Assembly (NCBI GenBank): GCA_021787035.1
Contig: JAJYMM010000165.1
Coordinates: 1-42,056, forward strand
From: Actinomycetes bacterium
Lineage (GTDB): Bacteria; Actinomycetota; Acidimicrobiia; Acidimicrobiales; Palsa-688
DNA: 42,056 nt
Reading direction: 5' to 3'
Positions 28,856 to 37,259 of this stretch are shown piece by piece. Numbering within the stretch: position 1 is the first letter of the stretch; each line of letters starts with the position of its first letter. The notes beneath the pieces were generated by a model, which had not been told where the DNA came from, did no database searches, and worked only from the letters and a program-made list of their open reading frames with translations. The position numbers and the translations under genes were made by a program.

Positions 28856-30942
28856 CTAGGAAGTTTCTGGCTCCAAGGGGTGGCTAAACAGGACCTCGTC
28901 CAAAAACGCGAGTACGTCGGCCCGCTCGGCGATCGACTTGGAAGTCGGCTTTCCGTGCCCGTGCCCTGCAGAGCTCTCGACCCTCAACAGGACCGGCCCG
29001 CAGCCATCGGCCAAGGCTGCTTGCATCGCGGCAGCGAACTTGAACGAATGCGCCGGCACGACTCGGTCGTCATGGTCGGCTGTCATGAGGAGCGTCGGCG
29101 GGTAACACATCCCCGGCTTCAGGTTGTGAAGCGGAGAGTAGCCCCGGAGCCAGCCGTACTGCTCCGGGTCATCGGGGTCCCCGAAGTCGCTTTTCCAAGC
29201 CCAGCCAATGGTGAACTTATGGAACCTCAACATGTCGAGGACGCCAACTTCGGCCACGGCCGCCCCAAAGAGCTCGGGGTGCTGGGTGAGGCAGGCCCCG
29301 ACGAGGAGCCCACCGTTCGAACCGCCGTTTATCGCGGTCTTGCCGGGCCGCGTCCAACCGGAATGGGCGAGCCACCGAGCGCAGTCGCAGAAGTCATCGA
29401 AGACGCGCTGCTTGTTACCGAGCCTACCGGCGTCGTGCCAGGCCGAACCGTACTCTCCACCGCCGCGCAGCACCGCCACGGCGAAGATGCCTCCTCGCTC
29501 GGCAAAAACGACGCCATCTTTGTAAAAGTCGGGCGTGATCGGTACCGAGAACCCCCCGTAGCCGTACAGCAGGACAGGAGCCTCACCGTTTTGGGCGAGG
29601 TCACGGCGTCGCGTCAAGAAAAGGGGTAAGCGGGCACCGTCGCTCGCGGTTACGAAGACCCGTCCGGAAACGAGGCCGCTCGGGTCAAACGCCGCCTCGC
29701 TCCGGCGCACCAAGAGCGTCTCGCCGCTTCCGACGTCATGTGACCAGAGCGAGCCGGGGTCCAAGAAACTGCGTAGTTCGTAGTGGAAAATGGCGCTGCC
29801 AGCACGCCCTTTCACCGCGGCACCCTCCCTATCGGGGGCGACCGAGGCGAGAGAGGGTAGTGCTATTTCCCTTACGAACCTGCCGTCGAGCTCGAAGACG
29901 AGCAGGCGCGAGCAGGCGTCTTCCAGATAGTGACAGACGAGGCGGCCCCCGCAGTTGCCCGCCCAGACAAGGACGGCTTCGCGCTCAGCAACCAGCTCCT
30001 CCGGGGCACCCGGCGCCTCGAGGGCGACCATGACCAGGCGCTGCCTGGGCGCGCCCTCGTCGGTCAGGAGGACGAACTTCGTCCCCACGTTGGCCACCAC
30101 TTCCGCGCGGCACGTAAAGCCCGCTACGAGGACGACCCGGCAAGGACCGGGCCGGGAGAGGTCAAGCACCTCGACGCGGCTGTAGGGGTCGGTTCCGCGC
30201 GTGGTAGTTATGACGAGGAAACGCCCGTCATCGGTCACTTTGGGGTGCGGGAGCCACTCGGGCTCATCGGGGCGCTCGAAGACGACCTCGTCGGAGCTCT
30301 GGGGCGTGCCGAGCGAATGGAACGCTATCCGCACCACCCCTACAGGCGCTCGCAGCTCCTCCCCCGCCGGAGGCCGGTCGGCCGAGCAGTAGTAAAACCG
30401 GAGCCCGTCGCGTCCCATGCCGCCACGCCGTACTTGGACCAATGGACCTCGTCGGGACGGTCGCGCCCGGTGGCGACCTCCTTCACTCGCCAGGTCGTCC
30501 AGTCCGAGCCGTCCGCGTTGGTGGCGTAGGCGACGAGGGAGCCGCTATCGTCTGGCACGAACGCCGGCACTGACACGGTCCCGCCGGGCCCAAGAGTGTT
30601 CGGGTCTAGGAGCACCTCGCCCGCTTCCCCCGCCGAGCCCATCTGGTACACGACGGGCTGGTCTTGGAGCCCCGAGTTCCGGCTCTGGAACCACTGGCCG
30701 TTCTTTTCGAACGGCGGTGACCAGCGCGGGTAGTCCCAGATCTCCCTTAGGCGGCTGCGGATCTCTTCTCTCGCGCCAGCGCTGGCCAGGAAAGCCTCGG
30801 CCGCATCGGATTGGGCTTCGACCCAGCTCTTCGTCTCGGCGCTATCTGGATCTTCTAGCCAGCGGTACGGGTCGGCGACGAGCTCGCCGTGGTAGTCGTC
30901 CACCTGTTCGCACCTACGTGTGACAATCGGTCGTTCGGCCAT
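28856..30942 (-). pseudogene. Prolyl oligopeptidase (S9A family) interrupted by a one-base frameshift
   Basis: Two overlapping frames together make one S9A peptidase of about 695 residues, the normal size. The 5' part (ATG 30942) has the typical VDDYHGELVADPYRWLEDPDS opening and runs to EVHWSKYGVAAWDATGSGF. The family sequence then continues as YYCSADRPPAG in the other frame. The break lies at a run of four T on the coding strand (30397-30394); one extra T restores a continuous protein. The 3' part has the catalytic Ser in GGSNGG (codon 29320-29318), Asp in TADHDDRVVP and His in SSAGHGHG. It could be a true lesion or a homopolymer sequencing error; everything else looks intact, so I lean to error or a recent mutation. 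An upstream start at 30963 is also possible. Confidence 0.88.
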
Positions 30943-31015
30943 AGCGCTCACCGAAAGTAGCAAGGCCCCAAAGCGCTACGGTTGAAATGGCCCCTGGTGC
31001 TGCCACATACCGTCC

Positions 31016-32110
31016 ATGGCCAAGAGCGCGGGCAACCTACAAGTAACCTTCACAGGACCACCGCCCGGGCCATCAGCTGGAAGTCCCCCGCCTCGGAGGG
31101 CGGCGCGCCAGGTCTTGGTCGCCGCGGCTGTCCTACTGGTAGTGACGGTCGGCGCCGCAGGCTTCGCGGGCTCGCTCTCCTACGCCGCCAACAGGGGCAC
31201 TCCTCATGCGAGGCCGGCGAGACCTGGGGGAACCTACGGGGTTGCGAGACGAGCCTCTCTCGGGTCCTTCGGGGCCGCCCTTCACGCCGGCGCCAGCGCC
31301 GGCGCCGGCCCTCCCGCACTCGCCGCCCCGGCGCGTGGCGCCCCGGCGGAGGCCGCGCTTGCCAATGGGGCACAGGCCCAAACCAGGCGCTCCCCGGCCG
31401 GCACAGGGCCGGCGAGCGCGGGCGGAGAGCGCATCGAGGAGACTGGGGCGCTCACGGTGGAGGTGCGGGCGGCACAAATCCAGGCCGACATCGGGCGTCT
31501 CATGGCCCTTGCCCAGGGCCTCGGTGGTTTCGTGGCCAGCACTGATACACAGTCGGCCTCCTCGGGCAGTGGCAGCCCTGCCCAGGGGACCGTCACCCTG
31601 CAGGTGCCGGTGGGCGGCTTCGCCACGGCGGTGAGCGACGCCCGTGGCCTCGGCAAGGTGGCGACGCTGTCCACCCAGGCAGAAGACGTTACTGGCCAGT
31701 ACGTGGACCTCCAGGCCCAGATCACAGCTGCCGAGGACACGCGCCAGCAGTACCTCACCATCATGGCGAAGGCGAAAACGGTCGGCTCGGTCCTCGCCGT
31801 GCAGGCGCAGCTCGACGACGTGCAGAGCCAGCTCCAGCAGCTCCAGGGGGAGCTCAAACAGTTGAGCTCGGAAACGACCTACGCCACCCTCGCCGTCACG
31901 CTCACCCAAAGAGCGCTGCCCCCTCCCCCACCCAGGCGCGTCGGCAGCCTGCTCGCGGCCTGGCGGGCGGCAGTGGGGGGCTTCGTCGCCGGTTTCGAGG
32001 CCGTCGTCCGCGTCGCCGGGCCACTCAGCTTCGCGCTGCTCCTGGTGGCCGCGCTCTACCTGGTTGGCCGCTACATATGGCGCCTCCGCCGCCGGCGCGC
32101 CGCGGGGTAA
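31016..32110 (+). CDS. DUF4349 domain membrane protein
   Basis: A 364-residue protein. A Pro-rich cytoplasmic start is followed by one membrane helix (residues about 31-52), then an Ala/Pro/Gly-rich linker. The DUF4349 core runs from RIEETGALTVEVRAAQIQAD through VPVGGFATAVSDARGLGKV and the coiled coil around VLAVQAQLDDVQSQLQQLQG, and a second helix near residues 335-355 is followed by a basic tail. DUF4349 proteins are anchored surface proteins of unknown role. It is divergent from the peptidase gene, 73 bases away. The ATG has no strong ribosome-binding site. Confidence 0.88.
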   Translation: MAKSAGNLQVTFTGPPPGPSAGSPPPRRAARQVLVAAAVLLVVTVGAAGFAGSLSYAANRGTPHARPARPGGTYGVARRASLGSFGAALHAGASAGAGPPALAAPARGAPAEAALANGAQAQTRRSPAGTGPASAGGERIEETGALTVEVRAAQIQADIGRLMALAQGLGGFVASTDTQSASSGSGSPAQGTVTLQVPVGGFATAVSDARGLGKVATLSTQAEDVTGQYVDLQAQITAAEDTRQQYLTIMAKAKTVGSVLAVQAQLDDVQSQLQQLQGELKQLSSETTYATLAVTLTQRALPPPPPRRVGSLLAAWRAAVGGFVAGFEAVVRVAGPLSFALLLVAALYLVGRYIWRLRRRRAAG

Positions 32111-32161
32111 TGCCCAACGGCCCCACCCGATGGTGCCCAAGGCCGGGACGGGTAGCGCCGA

Positions 32162-32177
32162 GCGCCCAATAGGGCGC
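32162..32177 (+). terminator. Short hairpin after the DUF4349 gene
   Basis: GCGCCC-AATA-GGGCGC, a 6-bp all-GC stem with a 4-base loop, 51 bases after the DUF4349 stop. There is no T-run. A weak terminator between this gene and the dynamin-MutS operon is plausible. Confidence 0.4.
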
Positions 32178-32245
32178 GACACCGTGGTGCCGGCGGGCGC
32201 TTCGTCCTGGTTGCCAGCCCGCTCTCGCTAGACTGCTCCCAGGCG

Positions 32246-32302
32246 ATGGAGCTCGCCAACTGCCTTGGCCTTTTGACCGAGGACGATGGCTCCTACTGGT
32301 AA
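32246..32302 (+). CDS. Possible 18-residue leader peptide before the dynamin-MutS operon
   Basis: ATG to TAA encodes MELANCLGLLTEDDGSYW and ends 30 bases before the GTPase start. A TAGACT box (32229-32234) lies about 12 bases before the ATG, so the transcript could start almost at it. The codons GGC TCC TAC near its end are one arm of an inverted repeat whose other arm covers the GTPase ribosome-binding site. That arrangement is what makes this frame worth listing; it could still be chance. Confidence 0.35.
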   Translation: MELANCLGLLTEDDGSYW

Positions 32303-32331
32303 GTAGTTGGCAAGGCCGGGAGGTAGGAGCC
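32288..32331 (+). promoter_or_regulatory. Inverted repeat that can hide the ribosome-binding site of the dynamin-like gene
   Basis: GGCTCCTAC (32288-32296) and GTAGGAGCC (32323-32331) are perfect 9-bp complements with a 26-base loop. The right arm contains TAGGAG and abuts GGGAGG, the two possible ribosome-binding sites for ATG 32333. Weaker alternative pairings (32255-32261 with 32305-32311; 32267-32272 with 32312-32317) would cross this helix. Translational attenuation is inferred. Confidence 0.5.
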
Positions 32332-32332
32332 G

Positions 32333-34120
32333 ATGAGTACCGAGCTCGAAGAGCTTGCAGATGCGGCTGGCCGGCTGGCAATCGCGGCCAAGAGCAGGCC
32401 GGAACTGTCTGAGCGGGCAGGACGGCTGGGTGAGCGCCTCCGGGCGGGGCACTTTTACATAGCCGTACTTGGGGAGTTCAAGCGCGGCAAGTCAACGTTG
32501 GTAAACGCCCTGCTCGGCACGGAGCTGCTCCCGACGGGCGTCCTCCCGCTCACCGCGGTAGCCACAGAGGTGAGCTATGGGGCACCTGGGTCGACCATCG
32601 TGTTCTTGGACGGCCACCACGAGGAGCTACCGGCTGACAGGCTTGCGGACTATGTTACAGAGGCGAAAAACCCGAGCAACGAGCGTCAGGTGGCTCGCGC
32701 AGAGGTGAGGGTGGCCGCCGAGCTGTTGCGCCCGGGGGTGGTGCTGGTGGACACTCCCGGCACCAGCTCGGTCTTTGGCCACGACGAAGCCGCGCAGCGC
32801 GCCTTGCTCGAAGCCGACGGCGCCGTGGTTGTTTTCTCGGCCGACGCCCCCCTCTCCAAGCAGGAACGTCAACTCGTAAAAACGCTTTCGGCGCGCCAAG
32901 GACCGACGTTTTTCGTGCTCAACAGGGCAGACCACCTGGGACCGGGTGAGCTCGCGGAGGTCACGAACTTCATCGAAGGCGCCCTCGAACAAGAGTTGGG
33001 CCACAAAGAGAAGATCTGGCGGCTCTCAGCGCGCGCTGGGCTGGCCGCACTTGTTGCAAGGGAAAGCCCACGGGAAAGCGAGGCCGGGGAGTTCTCGGCC
33101 TTTTACGCCGCACTTACAGGGTTTGTCGAGCTGGACCTGGTCCACGCGCGCTTAGAGACGGCGCGAGCTGAGCTCAGCCGACTGGCCGGGGAGCTCGAGT
33201 CCTACGTGGCGCTCGAGTCCGCGGCTGCGGCCATGGACGAGGCCCGCTTGGCAGAAGCCATCGACCAGCTGCGAGCGGCCGCTGGCGAAGAGAGGCAGGG
33301 TTTCGAAGACGACCGCACGCTCCTCGAACGCGACGTCGACAAATTGGCGATGGCCGTCGGCGAAACCTTGGCCAGCTTCGCCGAGACCACCCCGGCCAAG
33401 TGCGACGTCCGGCTGGCCGAAGTGGCCCGCTCCGCCAAGCTCAGCCGGCTGGAGGACGACCTTCGCGACACCGTAGAAGCCTGCGTGAGGGAGAGCTTCG
33501 AGGGGTTCCGCCAAGGTGAAGCGGCGCGTGCTGAACAAGCGTGGAGAAAGCTTGCCAACCGGGCGCGCCAGCGTACCCAGGAGCGGGCCAATGCCGTCCG
33601 CGCTGCAGCCGCGGGCATCTTCGAGATAGACCTGCCAGAGGTGAGGATCCCAGAAGTCGCCGAGGAAAAGGAGCGCTATTTTTACATTTTCGTGCACGTC
33701 GGCAGCAGAACCGAGGGGGCCGAGCGCATGGCACGGCGCCTCCTCCCGGGCGCGTTCCAGCGCCGGCGCCTCCTCGGCCGCGCCCGTTCGGAGCTGGCGG
33801 CCGAGTTTGACAAGCACGCAGGGCGTGCCCGATGGGACATATCGCAGCGCCTCGACGCCGTCTGCCGCCGCTTCGAAGTGGCCATGGCAGGCGAGCTCGA
33901 ACGCACAGTCCAGATGACTCTCGAGGCTGCCGCCCGGGGCGAGGAGCTGCACCGTGCGGGCGAGCCCGAACGTCTGGCGTGCGCGCAGGCAGACGATGCT
34001 GCCCGGAAGGTGGCCAACGAAGCAATTGTCCTGGCCACCCAGAGTGCCCGCGCGGAGGCCCCGAGGGTGAGCGCGGGCGCCCGGCGCGCGGCGGCCGCGT
34101 ACCCCAAGGCGCGAGGATGA
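32333..34120 (+). CDS. Dynamin-family GTPase (bacterial dynamin-like protein)
   Basis: A 595-residue protein. The GTPase domain has the P-loop GEFKRGKST (residues 47-55), a switch-I Thr in LPLTAVATE, G3 DTPG (140-143) and G4 NRAD (197-200). GEFKRGKSTLVNALLG with LLPTGVLPLTA is typical of the Dynamin_N family. Residues about 260-595 are long charged helices, consistent with the stalk of dynamin-like proteins. There is no clear membrane helix; a hydrophobic/basic patch near KERYFYIFVHVGS could touch a membrane. Such proteins bind and reshape membranes on GTP turnover. It is the first gene of the five-gene operon, and its stop overlaps the first MutS-like start by 4 bases. The specific job is unknown. 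Confidence 0.9.
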   Translation: MSTELEELADAAGRLAIAAKSRPELSERAGRLGERLRAGHFYIAVLGEFKRGKSTLVNALLGTELLPTGVLPLTAVATEVSYGAPGSTIVFLDGHHEELPADRLADYVTEAKNPSNERQVARAEVRVAAELLRPGVVLVDTPGTSSVFGHDEAAQRALLEADGAVVVFSADAPLSKQERQLVKTLSARQGPTFFVLNRADHLGPGELAEVTNFIEGALEQELGHKEKIWRLSARAGLAALVARESPRESEAGEFSAFYAALTGFVELDLVHARLETARAELSRLAGELESYVALESAAAAMDEARLAEAIDQLRAAAGEERQGFEDDRTLLERDVDKLAMAVGETLASFAETTPAKCDVRLAEVARSAKLSRLEDDLRDTVEACVRESFEGFRQGEAARAEQAWRKLANRARQRTQERANAVRAAAAGIFEIDLPEVRIPEVAEEKERYFYIFVHVGSRTEGAERMARRLLPGAFQRRRLLGRARSELAAEFDKHAGRARWDISQRLDAVCRRFEVAMAGELERTVQMTLEAAARGEELHRAGEPERLACAQADDAARKVANEAIVLATQSARAEAPRVSAGARRAAAAYPKARG

Positions 34121-35655
34121 CGCTGTCGCTCCTCTACCCAGACAAGGCCAGCGCCCCAGCCGCGCTCGAGGACCGGCGCTTCGCTATCGACCTCGAGCTC
34201 GACCAGGTATTCGCGACCGCCACTTCTGGGCGGGAGGATCTGCGCCTCATGGACCTCTTCTATGCGCCCCTTCGAAGCGTCGACCAAGTGGCGTACCGCC
34301 ATGAAGTCCTCGCCGACCTCGAGCTCCCCCAAGTGGCAGCCGCCGTGCGGGGGTTCCTCGAGCAGATGGGACGAGCACGCGAGATCCTCTCGGTCGCAGG
34401 CTCACTCCATACGCACCTACAGACGCAGCGCCTTTTCCTCGACGCGGTGCTCACCTACTGCGGCGCAGTGGCTTCCCTGGCCGCATCGCTCTCCTCGCTG
34501 CAACCGCCGTCTAGGGCGCTGCGCGCCTTCGGGGAACACCTGGCCAACTACGAGGCGTCACCCGCTTTCAAGGATCTCGGCGACCGCGCGCGCGAGCTCG
34601 TCGGCTCGTTGAGCCGGGTAAGGTACAAGATCCACATCAGGGGTACGCGGGTGACAGTGAGCGCCTACCAGAACGAGCCTGACTACGCGAAGGAGCTCGA
34701 GACGACCTTCGCCAAGTTCAGGCAAGAGGCACCTACGGATTACACGGCCAAGTTGCGCAGCCCCCTCGACATGAACCAGGTCGAAGCGAGGGTGCTCGAG
34801 TCCGTGGCCCTCCTCTACCCGGAGCCGTTCTCTTCGCTGGCGGACTACTTCGCCCTGCACAAGGACTTCATGGATCCCGACATCGTTGACTTCGAGCGGG
34901 CAGCACAGTTTTACCTCGCCTACTTGGAACGCATCGCTCCGCTTCAGGAAAAAGGGCTTGCGTTTTGCTACCCGCGGGTCTCTTTGTCCCCGGCCGGCGT
35001 GCACGTCGAGGGCTGCTTCGACCTCGCACTGGCGCTGAAGGCGGCATCCCAGGATGGCACGGGGCCGGCCGGGGTCGTGACCAACGACTTCGAGCTCAGC
35101 GCCGCAGAGCGCGTCATCGTGGTGACCGGCCCCAACAGCGGCGGCAAGACGACCTTTTGCCGGGCAGCCGGCCAGGTCCACTACCTGGCGAGCCTCGGGC
35201 TCCCCGTACCGGCCCGCTCTGCCGAGGTGGTGCTCGCTGACAACGTGCTCACTTCGTTCGTGCAGGCGGAGGCACTGGAGGTAGCGCGAAGCCACCTCGA
35301 AGACGAGCTCTTCAACCTCCACAACGTAATAGGGCGGGCGACGCCTCAGACGGTGGTCATAATGAACGAGAGTTTCTCCTCCACCACGCTGGCCGACGCC
35401 GCCGTGATCGGCAAGGCGGTACTGGCAGAGCTCGTCCAACGCGGGGCGCTCGGCGTTTACGTCACTTTTGTCGAGGAACTTGCCTCTGGAGACGATGCGG
35501 TGGTGAGCATGGGCGCGATCGTCGACCCCCAAGACCCCATGCGACGCACGTACAGGTTCGTACGAAAGGAACCCGAGGGCCGCGCATACGCCGCCCTCTT
35601 GGCTGAGCGCTACGGCCTCAGCTTCCATGCCGTGACCGAGAGGGTCGCCCGATGA
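34117..35655 (+). CDS. MutS-related ATPase, subfamily A, copy 1
   Basis: A 512-residue protein with the MutS core/lever and C-terminal ATPase domains but no N-terminal mismatch-recognition domain. The core has APLRSVDQVAYRHEVLADL, as in MutS domain III. Walker A is GPNSGGKTT (338-346). Walker B is VVIMNES, with Asn417-Glu418 in place of Asp-Glu. The H-loop region reads YVTFVEELAS, with Phe451 where MutS has His. The protein probably binds ATP but may hydrolyse it poorly unless paired. ATG overlaps the GTPase stop, and its own stop overlaps B1, 4 bases each (ATGA). It aligns along its length with A2. DNA binding is not established for such proteins. Confidence 0.88.
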   Translation: MTLSLLYPDKASAPAALEDRRFAIDLELDQVFATATSGREDLRLMDLFYAPLRSVDQVAYRHEVLADLELPQVAAAVRGFLEQMGRAREILSVAGSLHTHLQTQRLFLDAVLTYCGAVASLAASLSSLQPPSRALRAFGEHLANYEASPAFKDLGDRARELVGSLSRVRYKIHIRGTRVTVSAYQNEPDYAKELETTFAKFRQEAPTDYTAKLRSPLDMNQVEARVLESVALLYPEPFSSLADYFALHKDFMDPDIVDFERAAQFYLAYLERIAPLQEKGLAFCYPRVSLSPAGVHVEGCFDLALALKAASQDGTGPAGVVTNDFELSAAERVIVVTGPNSGGKTTFCRAAGQVHYLASLGLPVPARSAEVVLADNVLTSFVQAEALEVARSHLEDELFNLHNVIGRATPQTVVIMNESFSSTTLADAAVIGKAVLAELVQRGALGVYVTFVEELASGDDAVVSMGAIVDPQDPMRRTYRFVRKEPEGRAYAALLAERYGLSFHAVTERVAR

Positions 35656-37259
35656 AGGTCCTCCTTATGCACCCAGAGGTCGCTTTCGACCCCGAGGCCC
35701 AGCTTCCCGGACAGAGCTCGGACCTCGTGGAGGACCTTGGCCTCGAGCGGCTCTTCCTTGCCATGGCCGGCAACGACAAGCTGGCCTACGCCGTGGCCAA
35801 GACGGCGGTCCTTTGCCCTCTCCCAGCCAGCGAGGAGATTACCTGGCGCCAGGAGGTCCTCGCCGACTGTGCCGCCCAGCCACAACTGCCCGCGCAGCTC
35901 TACGCGCTCGCAGGTGAGGCGTTGGAGTCCCACAAGAAGCTCACGTTCTGGGGGCTAAGCCGCTCGCCCGAGAGCCTGCGATATTACTCGGTCCAGGCCC
36001 TCGAGGTCCTTCTCGGGTACCTGGCCAAGCTCCGCCGGTTCGCACTGGACCACGCCGGCGAGGTCACCTCAGGGGGCTTTCGCCAGCTTTTTTCCATGCT
36101 TTCTGCCGAGCTCGACGAAGGCTACTTGGGCGAGCTGCGTGCCCACATGACAGAGCTCAAGCTGGCGCGAGGGCTCTTCATGAGCGCTTCGCTTGGCGGG
36201 GCCAACAAGGGTACGGCCTACATGCTCCACCGCCAGCCTCCTCGCGCCGGGTTCAGGCAACGCTTCTCCGAACGCAGCACGCCGAGCTACAGCTTCGAGA
36301 TCCCCGAGCGAGACGAGGCCGGCACCCATGCCTTGGCCGAGCTCCACGAAACAGGCGTCAACATCGCGGCCAACGCGCTCGCCCAGTCGGTTGACCACGT
36401 GCTCGGGTTCCTGTCCGCCCTCCGCACGGAGCTCGCGTTCTACCTGGGCTGCCTCAACCTGAGGGCCTCCCTCGAAGCCAAGGGCGAGCCGACTTGCGTC
36501 CCGTCGCTTTTGCCCCCCGGCACGGCTGGCCTTACGGCTACCGGCCTCTACGAGCCCGGCCTCAGCCTCTCTGGCGAAGGGCGCGTTGTGGGAAACGACG
36601 TGGAGGCCAAGGGCAAGGCCATGGTGGTAGTGACCGGGGCCAATCGTGGTGGCAAATCGACCTTCCTCCGAAGCGTCGCAGTAGCCCAGCTCATGATGCA
36701 AGCGGGCATGTTCGTGGCGGCCCGGTCCTTCGCGGCAGCGCCGGCGCCGGCGGTCCTCACCCACTTCAAGCGCGAGGAGGACCGTGGGTTCCAGGGGGGC
36801 AAGTTCGACGAGGAGCTGCGCCGGATGAGCCGGGTGATCTCAGCACTATCGCCCGGGTGCGTCCTTTTGTCCAACGAGCCCTTCGCTTCGACCAACGAAC
36901 GCGAGGGCTCCGACGTCGGCAGGCAGGTCTTCGTGCCCTTGGCCGGTGCCGGGGTCCGGGTGTTCCTGGTGACACACCTTTTTGACCTGGCCGGCAGCCT
37001 TTACAAAATGGGTTCCCCCGAGTACCTCTTCCTCCGCGCGCCGAGGCAGTCCAGCGCAGCGCCGTTCCGTCTCGTGGAGGGCGCCCCGGAGGCCACGGCC
37101 TACGGTGAGGACGTCTACCGGCGCATATTCGGCAAAGACCCTAGGGAAGTGGCCCTCGGAAGGCTCCGACAGCCGGCTCGCAGGCCATCGAGGAGGCCGC
37201 CGGGTAATATAGCCCGGCAGGGAGGGCAGGTAGACCCGGGTATGAAAACCGTCTTATGA
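35652..37259 (+). CDS. MutS-related ATPase, subfamily B, copy 1
   Basis: A 535-residue protein. It has a MutS-like core (SEEITWRQEVLADC), a subfamily-specific middle segment (SYSFEIPERDEAGTHALAEL), then the ATPase. Walker A is GANRGGKST (329-337), the signature region is GGKFDEELRRM, Walker B is VLLSNEPFASTNEREGSD with Asn408-Glu409, and the H-loop is VTHLFDLA with His442 present. It differs clearly from subfamily A yet resembles B2 closely, including THFKREED and ELAFYxGCL. A basic, Pro-rich tail of about 30 residues is unique to this copy. It overlaps A1 and A2 by 4 bases each. As the partner with a full H-loop it may be the active half of a heterodimer (inference). Confidence 0.88.
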   Translation: MKVLLMHPEVAFDPEAQLPGQSSDLVEDLGLERLFLAMAGNDKLAYAVAKTAVLCPLPASEEITWRQEVLADCAAQPQLPAQLYALAGEALESHKKLTFWGLSRSPESLRYYSVQALEVLLGYLAKLRRFALDHAGEVTSGGFRQLFSMLSAELDEGYLGELRAHMTELKLARGLFMSASLGGANKGTAYMLHRQPPRAGFRQRFSERSTPSYSFEIPERDEAGTHALAELHETGVNIAANALAQSVDHVLGFLSALRTELAFYLGCLNLRASLEAKGEPTCVPSLLPPGTAGLTATGLYEPGLSLSGEGRVVGNDVEAKGKAMVVVTGANRGGKSTFLRSVAVAQLMMQAGMFVAARSFAAAPAPAVLTHFKREEDRGFQGGKFDEELRRMSRVISALSPGCVLLSNEPFASTNEREGSDVGRQVFVPLAGAGVRVFLVTHLFDLAGSLYKMGSPEYLFLRAPRQSSAAPFRLVEGAPEATAYGEDVYRRIFGKDPREVALGRLRQPARRPSRRPPGNIARQGGQVDPGMKTVL

